From assembly GCA_964195945.1 (NCBI GenBank), contig CAXMRC010000201.1:1-64000 (forward strand): a DNA stretch of 64,000 nucleotides. The letters are read 5' to 3'. Source of the DNA: JAAETI01 sp964195945 (lineage in GTDB: Bacteria; Actinomycetota; Acidimicrobiia; Spongiisociales; UBA5794). Positions 33,511 through 41,562 of this stretch are shown here, piece by piece. The notes under the pieces are model-generated. The model did no database searches and was not told the DNA's origin. It saw nothing but the letters and a program-made list of their open reading frames with translations. Within the stretch, counting starts at the first letter, position 1, and every line of letters starts with the position of its first letter. The position numbers and the translations under genes are program-made.

Positions 33511-34461
33511 CTAGGAGAACGCCGGGGTAGCCTGTCGGTCTCTCCACTGCGACGCCAGCAAGGCGGCACCTATCGCACCGGACTCGGGCCCCAACTCAGC
33601 GACAACGATTGGTGGTACCGGCCGATGAGAGCCACCGTGGATGGCGTCGGCAGCAACACGCCGCGCCGGGCCAAGTAGCGACTCGCCCACTGAGCCAAGT
33701 CCACCGCCCACGACAATCAGCTCAGGATCAAATATGGCGATGAGGCTGCACAGACCGTGTCCGAGCGCAGCTCCAACCTGGCTCACTAGACCGCGCGCTG
33801 TCTCGTCACCGGCGTCGGCTGCAGATGTAATGGTTTCCGCACTGAAATTGCCGTCGCGCAAGGTTCGGGCGAGTTGCCCATCAGGATTTAGCAAATTGAA
33901 CTCTCGCCCGAGCCTTGCCAACGCGGGGCCAGAGGCCACGGTCTCCCAACAGCCACGTTTGCCACAATCGCATTGGAGCCCGTTGGCCTGGTAGACCATA
34001 TGCCCCCACTCGCCGGCGAACGAGGAACCTCGGTAGACATCCCCGTCGGCAACGACAGCACCGCCGATGCCTGTGCCAAGGGTGACCAGCAGAACGTCGC
34101 TGCGGCCAATAGCGGCACCGAGGCGGAGTTCGGCTAGAGCAGCTACGTTCGCGTCGTTGTCTACCGCGACAGGAACCCCGAATTCGTCCTCCAAGATCTG
34201 ACGAACCGGAATATTCGACCCTGCCACATGCGGTCCCCAGACAAAAACTCCGTCGGGAAACCGCACGAGCCCGGCAATTCCGGCGCCTATGGCGACAACG
34301 TCATCGGTCCACAGCTCGCGTATCGCGGCTTTGGCGGCAACGAGCAGATCCTCACCTCCCGAGGCAAAAAGCTCTCTTGCCACCACCGCACCGTCCTCGA
34401 CGCGAACAGCCATCAGCTTGGAACCCCCCAGGTCAATACCTACCGTCGCAACCACAGCCAC
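33511..34461 (-). CDS. ROK-family sugar kinase (glucokinase-like)
   Basis: A 316-residue kinase. The N-terminal phosphate loop is GIDLGGSKL; the catalytic Asp is in VDNDANVAALAE; GTGIGGAVVADG is the adenosine/hinge segment; and the zinc site is LQCDCGKRGCWET, the ROK C-x-C-G-x-x-G-C-x-E motif. GEWGHM holds the sugar-binding E-x-G-H. Glucose phosphorylation is most likely in actinobacteria, but other hexoses are possible. The start is a GTG at 34461 or, with better spacing to AGGGAG, a GTG at 34455. The gene is downstream of an ArsA-like ATPase and a small protein. Confidence 0.9.
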   Translation of the reverse strand: MAVVATVGIDLGGSKLMAVRVEDGAVVARELFASGGEDLLVAAKAAIRELWTDDVVAIGAGIAGLVRFPDGVFVWGPHVAGSNIPVRQILEDEFGVPVAVDNDANVAALAELRLGAAIGRSDVLLVTLGTGIGGAVVADGDVYRGSSFAGEWGHMVYQANGLQCDCGKRGCWETVASGPALARLGREFNLLNPDGQLARTLRDGNFSAETITSAADAGDETARGLVSQVGAALGHGLCSLIAIFDPELIVVGGGLGSVGESLLGPARRVAADAIHGGSHRPVPPIVVAELGPESGAIGAALLASQWRDRQATPAFS

Positions 34462-34480
34462 TCCCTTTTCAAATCAATCG

Positions 34481-34684
34481 TCAATCGAGTTCGATACGGA
34501 TCGGACCGCCATCAATCTCGTCGTCATCATCCTGATCAGCGAGATCGTCGCGGTGGGTCCGTGCCACCTCGTCGAGGAAAGCGCCAACGCCGGCGACAAC
34601 CTCGTAGCCGGCACGGAGCCAATGCAGCCCCGCCCGCCGTAACCCGATTCTCAGCGCGTCACGGTGCTGGTTGTCTTCATCCAC
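34481..34684 (-). CDS. Small acidic-tailed hypothetical protein
   Basis: A 67-residue protein. RDALRIGLRRAGLHWLRAGY, then EVVAGVGAFLDEV, form an amphipathic helical stretch; the C-terminus is acidic (DQDDDDEIDGG) ending RIELD. I recall similar short proteins next to ArsA/ROK genes in related actinobacteria. The start is a GTG at 34684. It is 66 bases after the ArsA stop and 19 bases before the ROK gene, all on one strand. Function unknown; could bind a membrane or partner. Confidence 0.55.
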   Translation of the reverse strand: MDEDNQHRDALRIGLRRAGLHWLRAGYEVVAGVGAFLDEVARTHRDDLADQDDDDEIDGGPIRIELD

Positions 34685-34750
34685 GATTTGCTACCCAAGT
34701 CGATTGGCGTCAGCGTAGCCGACGCTCTGGCGGCCCAGAAGACCCGATGG

Positions 34751-35920
34751 TCAGCCCTCGAGACTGAAGGTAATCCGCAGCTCGCCTTCGACGAGCTGCG
34801 CTCGGCGGACATGTCGTCTCGCGAGCGAGTCGGGCAGGATTATCGACCGTCGGTACGGTCCAACCGTGATGATGAGTTCGGTGCCGTGCCGGACAACGTC
34901 AACCTCGCCGCGCTCCGCAAACGGCACCGAGACGATAAACACCACATCCTCGCCCACATCTTCGACACGAAATGGCCTTCCCTCCGAGAGCTGCGCGACC
35001 GGATCCTCATCCCCATACAATTCTTCACCGACCACCCGAAGCCGATCCATGCCGACCATCTCTTCGCCGAAGAGGCGCAGATGACGGATTGCGACATCAG
35101 CGAAACCCTCCTCGACGGCCGCGAGATGATCCTTCTGGATCTCATGCCACCTCGCGAAGTAGCTGTCTGTCACCGTGTCCGGAAGCACTCGATTGACGAT
35201 GGCTGCGTCGACGGCGTACCCGAATAGACCCAAATACGTATAGGTGCGGCGTGCCTCGGCGATGACCATCTTTTCCGGGTTCATGACCAGACGAGCGCTG
35301 GTCACCTCCGGGTCGGAGAGGATCTCGCGGATCCCGTCGAGCCGCTCGTAGAAGCGAGCGACAGCCTCAAACACTTTGTCGTCTGCCACCGGCATCGAGG
35401 TGACCTTGGACAGCATCGGCCTCACTACTTTGGCGACGCGGCGTCCTATCGGGAACATCTTCTCCATATACCAGGAGAGAACTTCCGGAAGGCTCAGCAG
35501 ACGGAGGGTCTCCGCGGTGGGCGCACAATCCACGACGATGAGGTCGTACTCGTCTGACCGGACATGGTCACGGACACTGACGAGCGAGAAGATCTCTTCC
35601 ATACCGGGGAACACGGTCAGTTCCTCAGCTTCGATCCCCTTGAGCCCCGACCAATCGAATAGGTCGGTCAGCGCGTCCCGCACCTCTCCCCACGACTCTT
35701 CGAGCCTCTGTTGCGAGTTGATTTGTTGGGCGGCGAGGTTCGGAGTGACCTGGGTTGGGTGATCTCCGAAGTCGAGTTGAAATGCGTCAGCGAGAGAGTG
35801 GGCAGGGTCGGTTGACATAACCAATGTGCGATAGCCAAGTTCTGCGGCGTGCACTGCTGTTGCGGCCGACACGGTTGTCTTGCCGACGCCCCCCTTGCCC
35901 GTTACCAACAGGACACGCAT
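34751..35920 (-). CDS. ArsA/Get3-family ATPase with C-terminal HSP20-like domain
   Basis: A 389-residue P-loop ATPase. It has the deviant Walker A GKGGVGKTT, the switch I region STDPAHSLADAF and the switch II DCAPTAETLRLL, as in ArsA/Get3. The last about 85 residues (from RPFRVEDVGEDVVFIVSVPF) form an alpha-crystallin-like (HSP20) domain, known as a C-terminal module of bacterial ArsA homologues. No cysteine set for arsenite is seen, so it is unlikely to be an arsenic pump component. The ATG at 35920 has AGGAG at good spacing; the ATG two codons upstream abuts it. An SRPBCC gene lies directly upstream. Confidence 0.88.
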   Translation of the reverse strand: MRVLLVTGKGGVGKTTVSAATAVHAAELGYRTLVMSTDPAHSLADAFQLDFGDHPTQVTPNLAAQQINSQQRLEESWGEVRDALTDLFDWSGLKGIEAEELTVFPGMEEIFSLVSVRDHVRSDEYDLIVVDCAPTAETLRLLSLPEVLSWYMEKMFPIGRRVAKVVRPMLSKVTSMPVADDKVFEAVARFYERLDGIREILSDPEVTSARLVMNPEKMVIAEARRTYTYLGLFGYAVDAAIVNRVLPDTVTDSYFARWHEIQKDHLAAVEEGFADVAIRHLRLFGEEMVGMDRLRVVGEELYGDEDPVAQLSEGRPFRVEDVGEDVVFIVSVPFAERGEVDVVRHGTELIITVGPYRRSIILPDSLARRHVRRAQLVEGELRITFSLEG

Positions 35921-35929
35921 GTGCATCTC

Positions 35930-36370
35930 CTACGAAGATTCGGAGCGTTTCTTTAGCCCGCGGAGAGCGTTGCTCACTATCTGTTTTTCGGCTTGACGGC
36001 GCAAGAAACCAGGAACGGTAAAAGCCGGCTCGACTTTGAGCGCATACAGGACCTCGGTCCCGCCCTCTTCGAGTTCATTGAAGCGGTAGCTTCCCTCCAT
36101 CGCTTTGATATCAACGCCCGGCTCTGCCGACCAGGAGAATCCATTGTCAAGGTCGTAGCGATAAAGCAGCGTGTAAGAGATCTCCTTGATCATCGCATCA
36201 GCGACAAACGAAACTCGGAACGGACGGCCGTGTTCGTCTTCTTCTTCTATCTCCACTTCCTTGACACCCGTTGCCCACTCCGGATACGCGTCAAGGTCAA
36301 GCGCCACTTCGTATATCGTTTGGGCATCGGCAGACACTTCGATGCTCTGTACCGTGCCTTCCATCGCCAT
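35930..36370 (-). CDS. SRPBCC (START-like) family protein
   Basis: A 146-residue protein of the SRPBCC fold, a deep hydrophobic ligand cavity: SIEVSADAQTIYEVALDLDA then YPEWATGVKEVEI mark the first strand and helices; the tail FTVPGFLRRQAEKQIVSNAL is the closing C-terminal helix. Related polyketide-cyclase/lipid-binding proteins have varied roles. The ATG at 36370 has AGAGGAC upstream, better than the TTG at 36385. It is 9 bases before the ArsA-like gene; the pair probably works together. The ligand is unknown. Confidence 0.88.
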   Translation of the reverse strand: MAMEGTVQSIEVSADAQTIYEVALDLDAYPEWATGVKEVEIEEEDEHGRPFRVSFVADAMIKEISYTLLYRYDLDNGFSWSAEPGVDIKAMEGSYRFNELEEGGTEVLYALKVEPAFTVPGFLRRQAEKQIVSNALRGLKKRSESS

Positions 36371-36394
36371 GATTTGTCCTCTCAACTGCTAACA

Positions 36395-36433
36395 ATTGCA
36401 AGCGTAGCCGGTCGAACGCTCACTATTGCAAGC
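36395..36433. repeat. ATTGCAAGC direct repeat, 30-bp spacing, upstream of the SRPBCC gene
   Basis: ATTGCAAGC occurs at 36395-36403 and 36425-36433 in the 73-base gap between the SRPBCC gene and the methyltransferase gene (same strand). On the coding strand the repeats read GCTTGCAAT. The 30-bp step is close to three helical turns, so they could be operator half sites. Only sequence evidence. Confidence 0.3.
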
Positions 36434-36443
36434 ATGACCAGGC

Positions 36444-37172
36444 TTACATGATCGCACGTAACCGATCGAACGTTAGAACATATTCAACCGGCTCGTCCGG
36501 ATCCGGATAGGCGGCGTCATATGCTTTGAGGCCCTGTCGGAATTCCTGATCCGAGATCAATTGCAGAGTACTGACAAAGCGGGCCTCTGCGGCGCGGCGC
36601 CACTGTGCCGCAGGCAAGACCACGGTCTCGGTGTCCTTATCGATTTCGACACCGTTGCATATAGCGTCGAGATACCCGGCGACCTCAATCGGATCAGGGA
36701 AACGGGCCGCATCGATATCCCCAACTGAGGGAAACCATCTCGCCAGAAAAGACGACCGGTGGTGTTGCTCCCCCATTGTCCATATCCAGCATTCACCGCC
36801 TCGGATCGTGACCCGCACCGCTTCGTCGAGAGCCGCCTTCCAGTCCCCGTAATGCAGGGACAGATGGAAATAGGTGAGGCGAACACTGTCGCCGCGGAAT
36901 GGCAGATGCTGTGAGTAAGCCCTGACCGTCGGCACCATCTGGCGACGCCTCGCCACTTGAGCCATGCCGTGCGAGGGATCGACGACGATCGGAAGAGCCT
37001 TACGTTCCAGCCAGGTCGCCGCATGTTGGCCACGGCCGCCGCCGATATCGAGACCGACGTCGCCGTTGCCGAGCTTGGCTGCGGCGGCGGCCCGCCGTGC
37101 TCGCACCAAACCTGCATCAGAAGTTGGGCGATGTGAGTAGCCCGCGGCGAGGTCCTCCAGGTCAATCGGCAT
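36444..37172 (-). CDS. Class I SAM-dependent methyltransferase
   Basis: A 242-residue protein. The SAM-binding motif is VGLDIGGGRGQHAATWLE, with PIVVDPSHGMAQ the acidic second strand and HLPFRGDSVRLTYFHLSLHY the motif-III region. This is the Methyltransf_11/25 layout. The ATG at 37172 overlaps the phosphoesterase stop by 11 bases; a start at 37211 would overlap it further. Substrate unknown. The three genes 38267-36444 form one minus-strand run. Confidence 0.85.
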   Translation of the reverse strand: MPIDLEDLAAGYSHRPTSDAGLVRARRAAAAAKLGNGDVGLDIGGGRGQHAATWLERKALPIVVDPSHGMAQVARRRQMVPTVRAYSQHLPFRGDSVRLTYFHLSLHYGDWKAALDEAVRVTIRGGECWIWTMGEQHHRSSFLARWFPSVGDIDAARFPDPIEVAGYLDAICNGVEIDKDTETVVLPAAQWRRAAEARFVSTLQLISDQEFRQGLKAYDAAYPDPDEPVEYVLTFDRLRAIM

Positions 37173-37923
37173 GGTGGACAAAGACCCGTCCGGTAGCCCG
37201 GAAGTAGCCAACGTTCCTGCTCAGGGTTGCTCCGATAACCCAACTGACGGCTTGTGGCTGGTGGATATCCCCAAAGTAGTGGTACCTGGGTTGATGCTCG
37301 GTGATGAAGTCCAGCACTGCCTGCGAGCCCTTCTCGCGACCACCGATCACGTCAGCCGCCAGGGGCCGCACCGCAGGAGCAACGTGAGTGCACAGCATAT
37401 CGACCGGACCGATACTGCCTAGCCGGTCGGCCATCTCGCCATTGCTGATCTCACCAGGAGAGTTGATGGTCGGGACACCCCCGCCCACAATTCCTACGGT
37501 TATCCCATCGATCTCGAACACACCCGCTTCGACGTACTGCGCGGTCGACGGGAGGTGGCCCTGTAGCAACGCAGGATTGTCGACGTTGCCATAGGTGACG
37601 TACGCCTCGACGCCTTCGAGAGTCGCACAGATCTCGGTGTAGGCAGCCGCGATGGCATCGGCATACATCCTCTTGAACTCGACTTCTCTTCCCCGGCTAT
37701 GAGCACGCCACAGCTCGCCTGCTGACGTAAAGTCCCCGACCGCACGGAGGTTCACCACGTCATCGACGAAGTCCTGACCGGCAACGTCGGACACGATCCC
37801 GTCATTGTTCCGATAGTCGATGAAGTTGATCAGGTCGCCGAGTACGAGTAGCGGGCTGTCACCGGGAGCTTCTCGAGCGAGCGCGGCAACAGCACCGTGA
37901 ACATCTGAAACCAGCCGGATCAA
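37162..37923 (-). CDS. Metallophosphoesterase
   Basis: A 253-residue calcineurin-like phosphoesterase. The five metal motifs are visible in order: RLVSDVHG (D-x-H), VLGDLINFID (G-D), TYGNVDNP (G-N-x-D), CTHVAPAVRP (H) and YHYFGDIHQPQA (G-x-x-H variant). It should hydrolyse a phosphodiester or phosphomonoester with two metal ions; the substrate is not indicated. It starts with a TTG at 37923 overlapping the stop of the upstream gene (TTGA), so translation is probably coupled. The methyltransferase follows. Confidence 0.88.
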   Translation of the reverse strand: MIRLVSDVHGAVAALAREAPGDSPLLVLGDLINFIDYRNNDGIVSDVAGQDFVDDVVNLRAVGDFTSAGELWRAHSRGREVEFKRMYADAIAAAYTEICATLEGVEAYVTYGNVDNPALLQGHLPSTAQYVEAGVFEIDGITVGIVGGGVPTINSPGEISNGEMADRLGSIGPVDMLCTHVAPAVRPLAADVIGGREKGSQAVLDFITEHQPRYHYFGDIHQPQAVSWVIGATLSRNVGYFRATGRVFVHHAD

Positions 37924-38267
37924 ACCGAATCACCGTTCGGATCTTCCTCGAAACCGAGGTAGCGGGCGAAAACAACAGCGACCCCGGCTCCAATTAGCGC
38001 TCCGGCGACCGCAAGACCGTCGCTCCATCCGCCAAATGACGCAGACATGCCACCAAGTCCAAACCCGGAAAGCCCCGACACAACGGATCTACCGGTGCCA
38101 CCGAAGCGCTGCTCAGGGTCGAGGTGAGCCTTGTCGGCGAGCGAACCCGACATCAGGCCCAAAGTCACCCAGCCAATAATGCCGACGACACCCAACACTA
38201 TGCAGACGGCATATATCGCAATCATGGTGCGGGTCCCTCTCTTGGCTGACGATCCGGTATCGGTCAC
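37920..38267 (-). CDS. Small membrane protein
   Basis: A 115-residue protein with a basic N-terminus, a first membrane helix at about residues 15-38 and a second at about 85-105, with a Gly/Ser-rich loop between (RSVVSGLSGFGLGGMSASFG). The C-terminus is acidic (LGFEEDPNGDSV). No family recognised. Its stop overlaps the phosphoesterase start. The 64-base gap to queG contains no recognised signal. Confidence 0.7.
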   Translation of the reverse strand: MTDTGSSAKRGTRTMIAIYAVCIVLGVVGIIGWVTLGLMSGSLADKAHLDPEQRFGGTGRSVVSGLSGFGLGGMSASFGGWSDGLAVAGALIGAGVAVVFARYLGFEEDPNGDSV

Positions 38268-38331
38268 ATAGTCGACCTAGTGAAGCGTAGACCTCTCTGC
38301 CGCCGTCCATCTGCCAACGGTAGGTCCGGAC

Positions 38332-39474
38332 TCAACAATCCGACGTTTCTAAAGCTGCGATAGCCGTTTCGATTTCGGTTGCGACCTGCGGCAATCTCTC
38401 TCGCTGGAGTTGGCTCAGCAGCAGCGGAGCCGCCACAGGCCCTCCGATGCGACCGATAGCCCATGCTGCGTGCGCCCGATACATTGCGTCGGGATCGCCG
38501 AGATAGCCGGCTAGCACCCCTAGCGTTTCTGTTGTCTCATCATGACCCACATGGCCGGTCGCGATGGCGTCGGCCACCGAGTTGCCTAGCGCCACGATCG
38601 CGTTTCTGCGTAACGTCCTAGGTCGTCGCCGCGGTATGTAGAAGTGGCCGTACTCCTCCAACAAAGCCGCATCATCCGTCGCCAACATGTTCAAAAGATC
38701 AACACGCCCCACCCCGACCGAGACGCCGGTCAGCCTCTTCGAGCCAGGAGGACACGCGTCGAGACAGTCGTCACACCCATAGACTCGATCTCCCATGGGC
38801 CGGCGTAGATCGATGGGAATGGTGCCACCCATTTGCAGCCAGTGCGCCAGACATCGCGAAGCGTCAAGCACCCCCGGTGCCACAATCGCTCCGGTAGGGC
38901 AAGCGGGGATACAGGCGTCACAGGTTCCACAATCCCGACGCATCGGTTCGCTGAGAGGCAGTTCTACGTCGGTGGCTACGGAGCCAATCAACAACCAGGG
39001 ACCGTGCCGAGGGTCGAGAACCATTGAGCTCTTGCCCCACCAGGCAACGCCGGCCCGCACTGCAGCCGCCCGGTCGACGAGCCGATCGTCATCAACAAGC
39101 GCTTCGGCTCGATGGCCTGCGTTGACCAACGTCTGGCACATAGCTGCCAGAGCGCTTCGCAAGCCTCGATAGTGGTCATCGGTCGCAAACCGGGCGATTC
39201 TGCCCATACCTGCGGCGGGTGGCCCCGGTGTCCCCGCCTCGGGGAGATAGGGCCAGGAGACAACAACTAGGCTTTCTGCCCACGGCAACGACTGTTGGAC
39301 AGCGGCTGCGACTTCGGGCTCTCTGTAGGTGAATTGGAGCTTGCCGGCCAGCCCGGCGTCACGACGCTGCGTGATCGTTTCCGCCACACCAGCGAAAGGG
39401 TGCGTTCCCGTCACCCCGAATCCAGCGCACCCCGCTTCGTACGCCGTGCCCTTGAGTTGCTCGTAGATTTCCAC
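38332..39474 (-). CDS. queG: Epoxyqueuosine reductase QueG
   Basis: The last step of queuosine formation in tRNA: epoxyqueuosine to queuosine, using cobalamin and two 4Fe-4S clusters. The 380-residue protein has the N-terminal cobalamin-binding DUF1730 region (FGVTGTHPFAGV onward), the cluster ligands CGTCDACIPACPT and CDDCLDACP, and C-terminal HEAT repeats (RNAIVALGNSV, RAHAAWAIGRIGG). Length normal. It begins with a GTG at 39474. Divergent from the YczE-like gene at 39512. Confidence 0.93.
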   Translation of the reverse strand: MEIYEQLKGTAYEAGCAGFGVTGTHPFAGVAETITQRRDAGLAGKLQFTYREPEVAAAVQQSLPWAESLVVVSWPYLPEAGTPGPPAAGMGRIARFATDDHYRGLRSALAAMCQTLVNAGHRAEALVDDDRLVDRAAAVRAGVAWWGKSSMVLDPRHGPWLLIGSVATDVELPLSEPMRRDCGTCDACIPACPTGAIVAPGVLDASRCLAHWLQMGGTIPIDLRRPMGDRVYGCDDCLDACPPGSKRLTGVSVGVGRVDLLNMLATDDAALLEEYGHFYIPRRRPRTLRRNAIVALGNSVADAIATGHVGHDETTETLGVLAGYLGDPDAMYRAHAAWAIGRIGGPVAAPLLLSQLQRERLPQVATEIETAIAALETSDC

Positions 39475-39511
39475 TTCACCAGCCTATTGCACCGATCGAA
39501 CCTGTTCGGTC

Positions 39512-40138
39512 TTGTGGTCGATAAACTGCCTTCCCGTGCTCCCGCTACCCACCCAGCGTTTCCCGCGCCGTCTTGGCCAACTCGTGCCAGGACTGGTTGC
39601 CTTTGGCGTTGGGGTTGCGCTGATGGTGACGGCCGACCTGGGTCTGTCACCCTGGCAAGTCTTTCATCAAGGCATCGCCGAAAAATCCGGGGTTGCTATC
39701 GGGACGGTAGTCATTGCGACCGGGTTCATCGTCCTCCTCGCCTGGATCCCCTTGCGAGAGAGATTCGGGTTGGGCACGATCCTCAACGTGGCCCTTATCG
39801 GCAACGTCCTCAACGTCTCACTGCTGGTGTTACCGGAGGATTTGGGCTCGCTACCGATTCGGTGGCTTGCGATGGTCAGCGGAGTCGCTCTGATTGGCTT
39901 GGGATCCGGGCTCTATATCGGGGCCGGAATGGGCCCCGGGCCACGTGACGGTTTGATGACAGGTCTCGCCAAGCGAGGTTTCCGCATAGGCGTGGTGCGG
40001 ACCGGTCTTGAGATTTCGGTGCTGGCGATCGGGTGGCTGCTCGGGGGCACGGTCGGCGCTGGCACGCTTGCCTTCGCTCTTGCCATCGGCCCTCTGGTCG
40101 CATTCTTTCTGCCACGACTAACCGTTCGCCTCGCCTAG
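39512..40138 (+). CDS. YczE/YitT-type membrane protein
   Basis: A 208-residue protein with five or six membrane helices. It includes LMVTADLGLSPWQVFHQGIA and GLYIGAGMGPGPRDGLMTGL, Gly-Pro-rich repeats typical of the YczE/YitT group (G-x-x-P-W-x and G-x-G-P-R-D-G). The role is unknown, possibly transport. The start is a GTG at 39512, or at 39536. It is divergent from queG and convergent with the small Cys-rich protein. GPRDG is a strongly conserved element in this family. Confidence 0.85.
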   Translation: MWSINCLPVLPLPTQRFPRRLGQLVPGLVAFGVGVALMVTADLGLSPWQVFHQGIAEKSGVAIGTVVIATGFIVLLAWIPLRERFGLGTILNVALIGNVLNVSLLVLPEDLGSLPIRWLAMVSGVALIGLGSGLYIGAGMGPGPRDGLMTGLAKRGFRIGVVRTGLEISVLAIGWLLGGTVGAGTLAFALAIGPLVAFFLPRLTVRLA

Positions 40139-40148
40139 CCCCCCTCAC

Positions 40149-40355
40149 CTATCCCGCGGCTGCCGACGGGTCATCGGCCACATGGACAAGTCGTAACGGT
40201 GCCACCAGCCCGGCGTCCGCAAGATTGTCGAACGCGGTGGCTTCATCGCTAGCCATCTCGAACGGCCCCGACATTTGGTGCAGTAGCACGGGCACGATGC
40301 ACGTGTCACAAGCAGTCGTCGCCTGCATGTTGCAAGCATTGCAATCGATAATCAT
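40149..40355 (-). CDS. Small Cys-rich conserved protein
   Basis: A 68-residue protein beginning MIIDCNACNMQATTACDTCI, with Cys at residues 5, 8, 16 and 19, a pattern C-x2-C-x7-C-x2-C that could bind zinc or an iron-sulfur cluster. The remainder is EATAFDNLADAGLVAPLRL, a conserved helix with a Leu-Val-Pro ending. I recall similar proteins in many actinobacteria next to unrelated genes, function unknown. The ATG is at 40355. The gap 40356-40491 before the LLM gene holds no clear feature. Confidence 0.7.
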   Translation of the reverse strand: MIIDCNACNMQATTACDTCIVPVLLHQMSGPFEMASDEATAFDNLADAGLVAPLRLVHVADDPSAAAG

Positions 40356-40491
40356 TCCGCTCTCCTATCAGCCTGCCCTCAACTTATCCACAAGGTCTGA
40401 CATAAAACGGTCGGCTGTCCGTATCGCGGCGTGCTACTTTTCAAATGCTGGGCATGCGGGATGCGCCGACGAAAGACGAAGAGGAAGACCA

Positions 40492-41523
40492 ATGAAGCTC
40501 GCCATCAACGTTGGGTATTGGGGTGGCGGGGCCGGCACCGACCTGTCGTTCATCGAAGACGCCGAGAAGCTTGGCTACTCATCGGTCTGGGTCGCGGAAT
40601 CGTGGGGTTCCGATGCAGTCACTGTCTTATCGTGGATAGCCGCCCGAACCGACACAATCAACGTTGGCGCGGGCATCCTGCAAATGCCGGCACGGACTCC
40701 GGCGATGACCGCTATGACCGCCACGACGCTCAACGAGCTCAGCGGCGGCCGATTCCTTCTCGGACTCGGCCTATCGGGGCCCCAGGTCGTTGAAGGATGG
40801 CACGGAGTCGCATACGGGAAACCGCTCGGAAAGACCCGCGAGTACGTTTCCATCGTGAGATCGGCAATCGCCCGTCAGAAGCCACTGACCCACAGTGGTG
40901 CCCACTACCAGATCCCTTACACCGGCGCCGATGCCACCGGCCTCGGTAAGCCCCTCAAGCTAATGACACACCCGACCCATCCGCTACCGATCTACCTTGC
41001 CGCCATCGGTCCAAAGAATGTGACTCTCACCGCAGAGATCGCGGATGGTTGGCTTCCCATCTTCTACTCCCCTGAACGCTCTGGATCGATATATGGATCG
41101 CTCATGGAAGAAGGTTTCGCCAAATCGTCGGAAGACAACAAGGCAAATCGGTTCGACACGGTCGCCTCTGTCCATGCGATCGTTACCGATGACATCGAAC
41201 GAGCCCGCAACCAGATCAAACCTACGTTGGCGCTATACATCGGGGGCATGGGGGCAAAGGGGAAGAACTTCTACAACGATCTCGCCTGTCGGTACGGATA
41301 TGAAGAGGCAGCGGCCAACATCCAGGATCTATATCTGTCAGGAAAGAAGATGGAAGCTATCCATGCGGTACCCGACTCCCTCGTCGACGAGCTCAGCCTG
41401 ATCGGTACTAAGGAGGCGATCCGCGATCGGCTCGACGCCTGGAAAGACTCGCCGGTGACCACGATTGCGCTCATGCCTACCGACACTGCAACGCTGCGCG
41501 CCGTCGCAGAACTTGTCCTCTGA
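40492..41523 (+). CDS. F420-dependent LLM-class oxidoreductase
   Basis: A 343-residue TIM-barrel protein of the luciferase-like, coenzyme-F420 group. It begins MKLAINVGYWGGGAGTDLSF and has ESWGSDAVTVLSWIAARTD, GAGILQMPARTPAMTAMTA and LGLGLSGPQVVEGWHG, the conserved LLM F420 signatures. The C-terminal GTKEAIRDRLDAWKDSPVTT is typical for this branch. Substrate unknown. The ATG at 40492 has GAGGAAG upstream; a much longer reading from 40033 has no support. With the Ddn-type gene it indicates that the cell makes F420. Confidence 0.92.
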   Translation: MKLAINVGYWGGGAGTDLSFIEDAEKLGYSSVWVAESWGSDAVTVLSWIAARTDTINVGAGILQMPARTPAMTAMTATTLNELSGGRFLLGLGLSGPQVVEGWHGVAYGKPLGKTREYVSIVRSAIARQKPLTHSGAHYQIPYTGADATGLGKPLKLMTHPTHPLPIYLAAIGPKNVTLTAEIADGWLPIFYSPERSGSIYGSLMEEGFAKSSEDNKANRFDTVASVHAIVTDDIERARNQIKPTLALYIGGMGAKGKNFYNDLACRYGYEEAAANIQDLYLSGKKMEAIHAVPDSLVDELSLIGTKEAIRDRLDAWKDSPVTTIALMPTDTATLRAVAELVL

Positions 41524-41562
41524 CCAGCGTATGAAGAGCGCCGCGCTCGCCTCCATCACCAG

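Noticed and set aside
40384..40392. Perfect DnaA-box sequence TTATCCACA
   Set aside because: A single 9-mer is expected about once in two windows of this size by chance; no cluster of boxes, no AT-rich region and no origin genes nearby.
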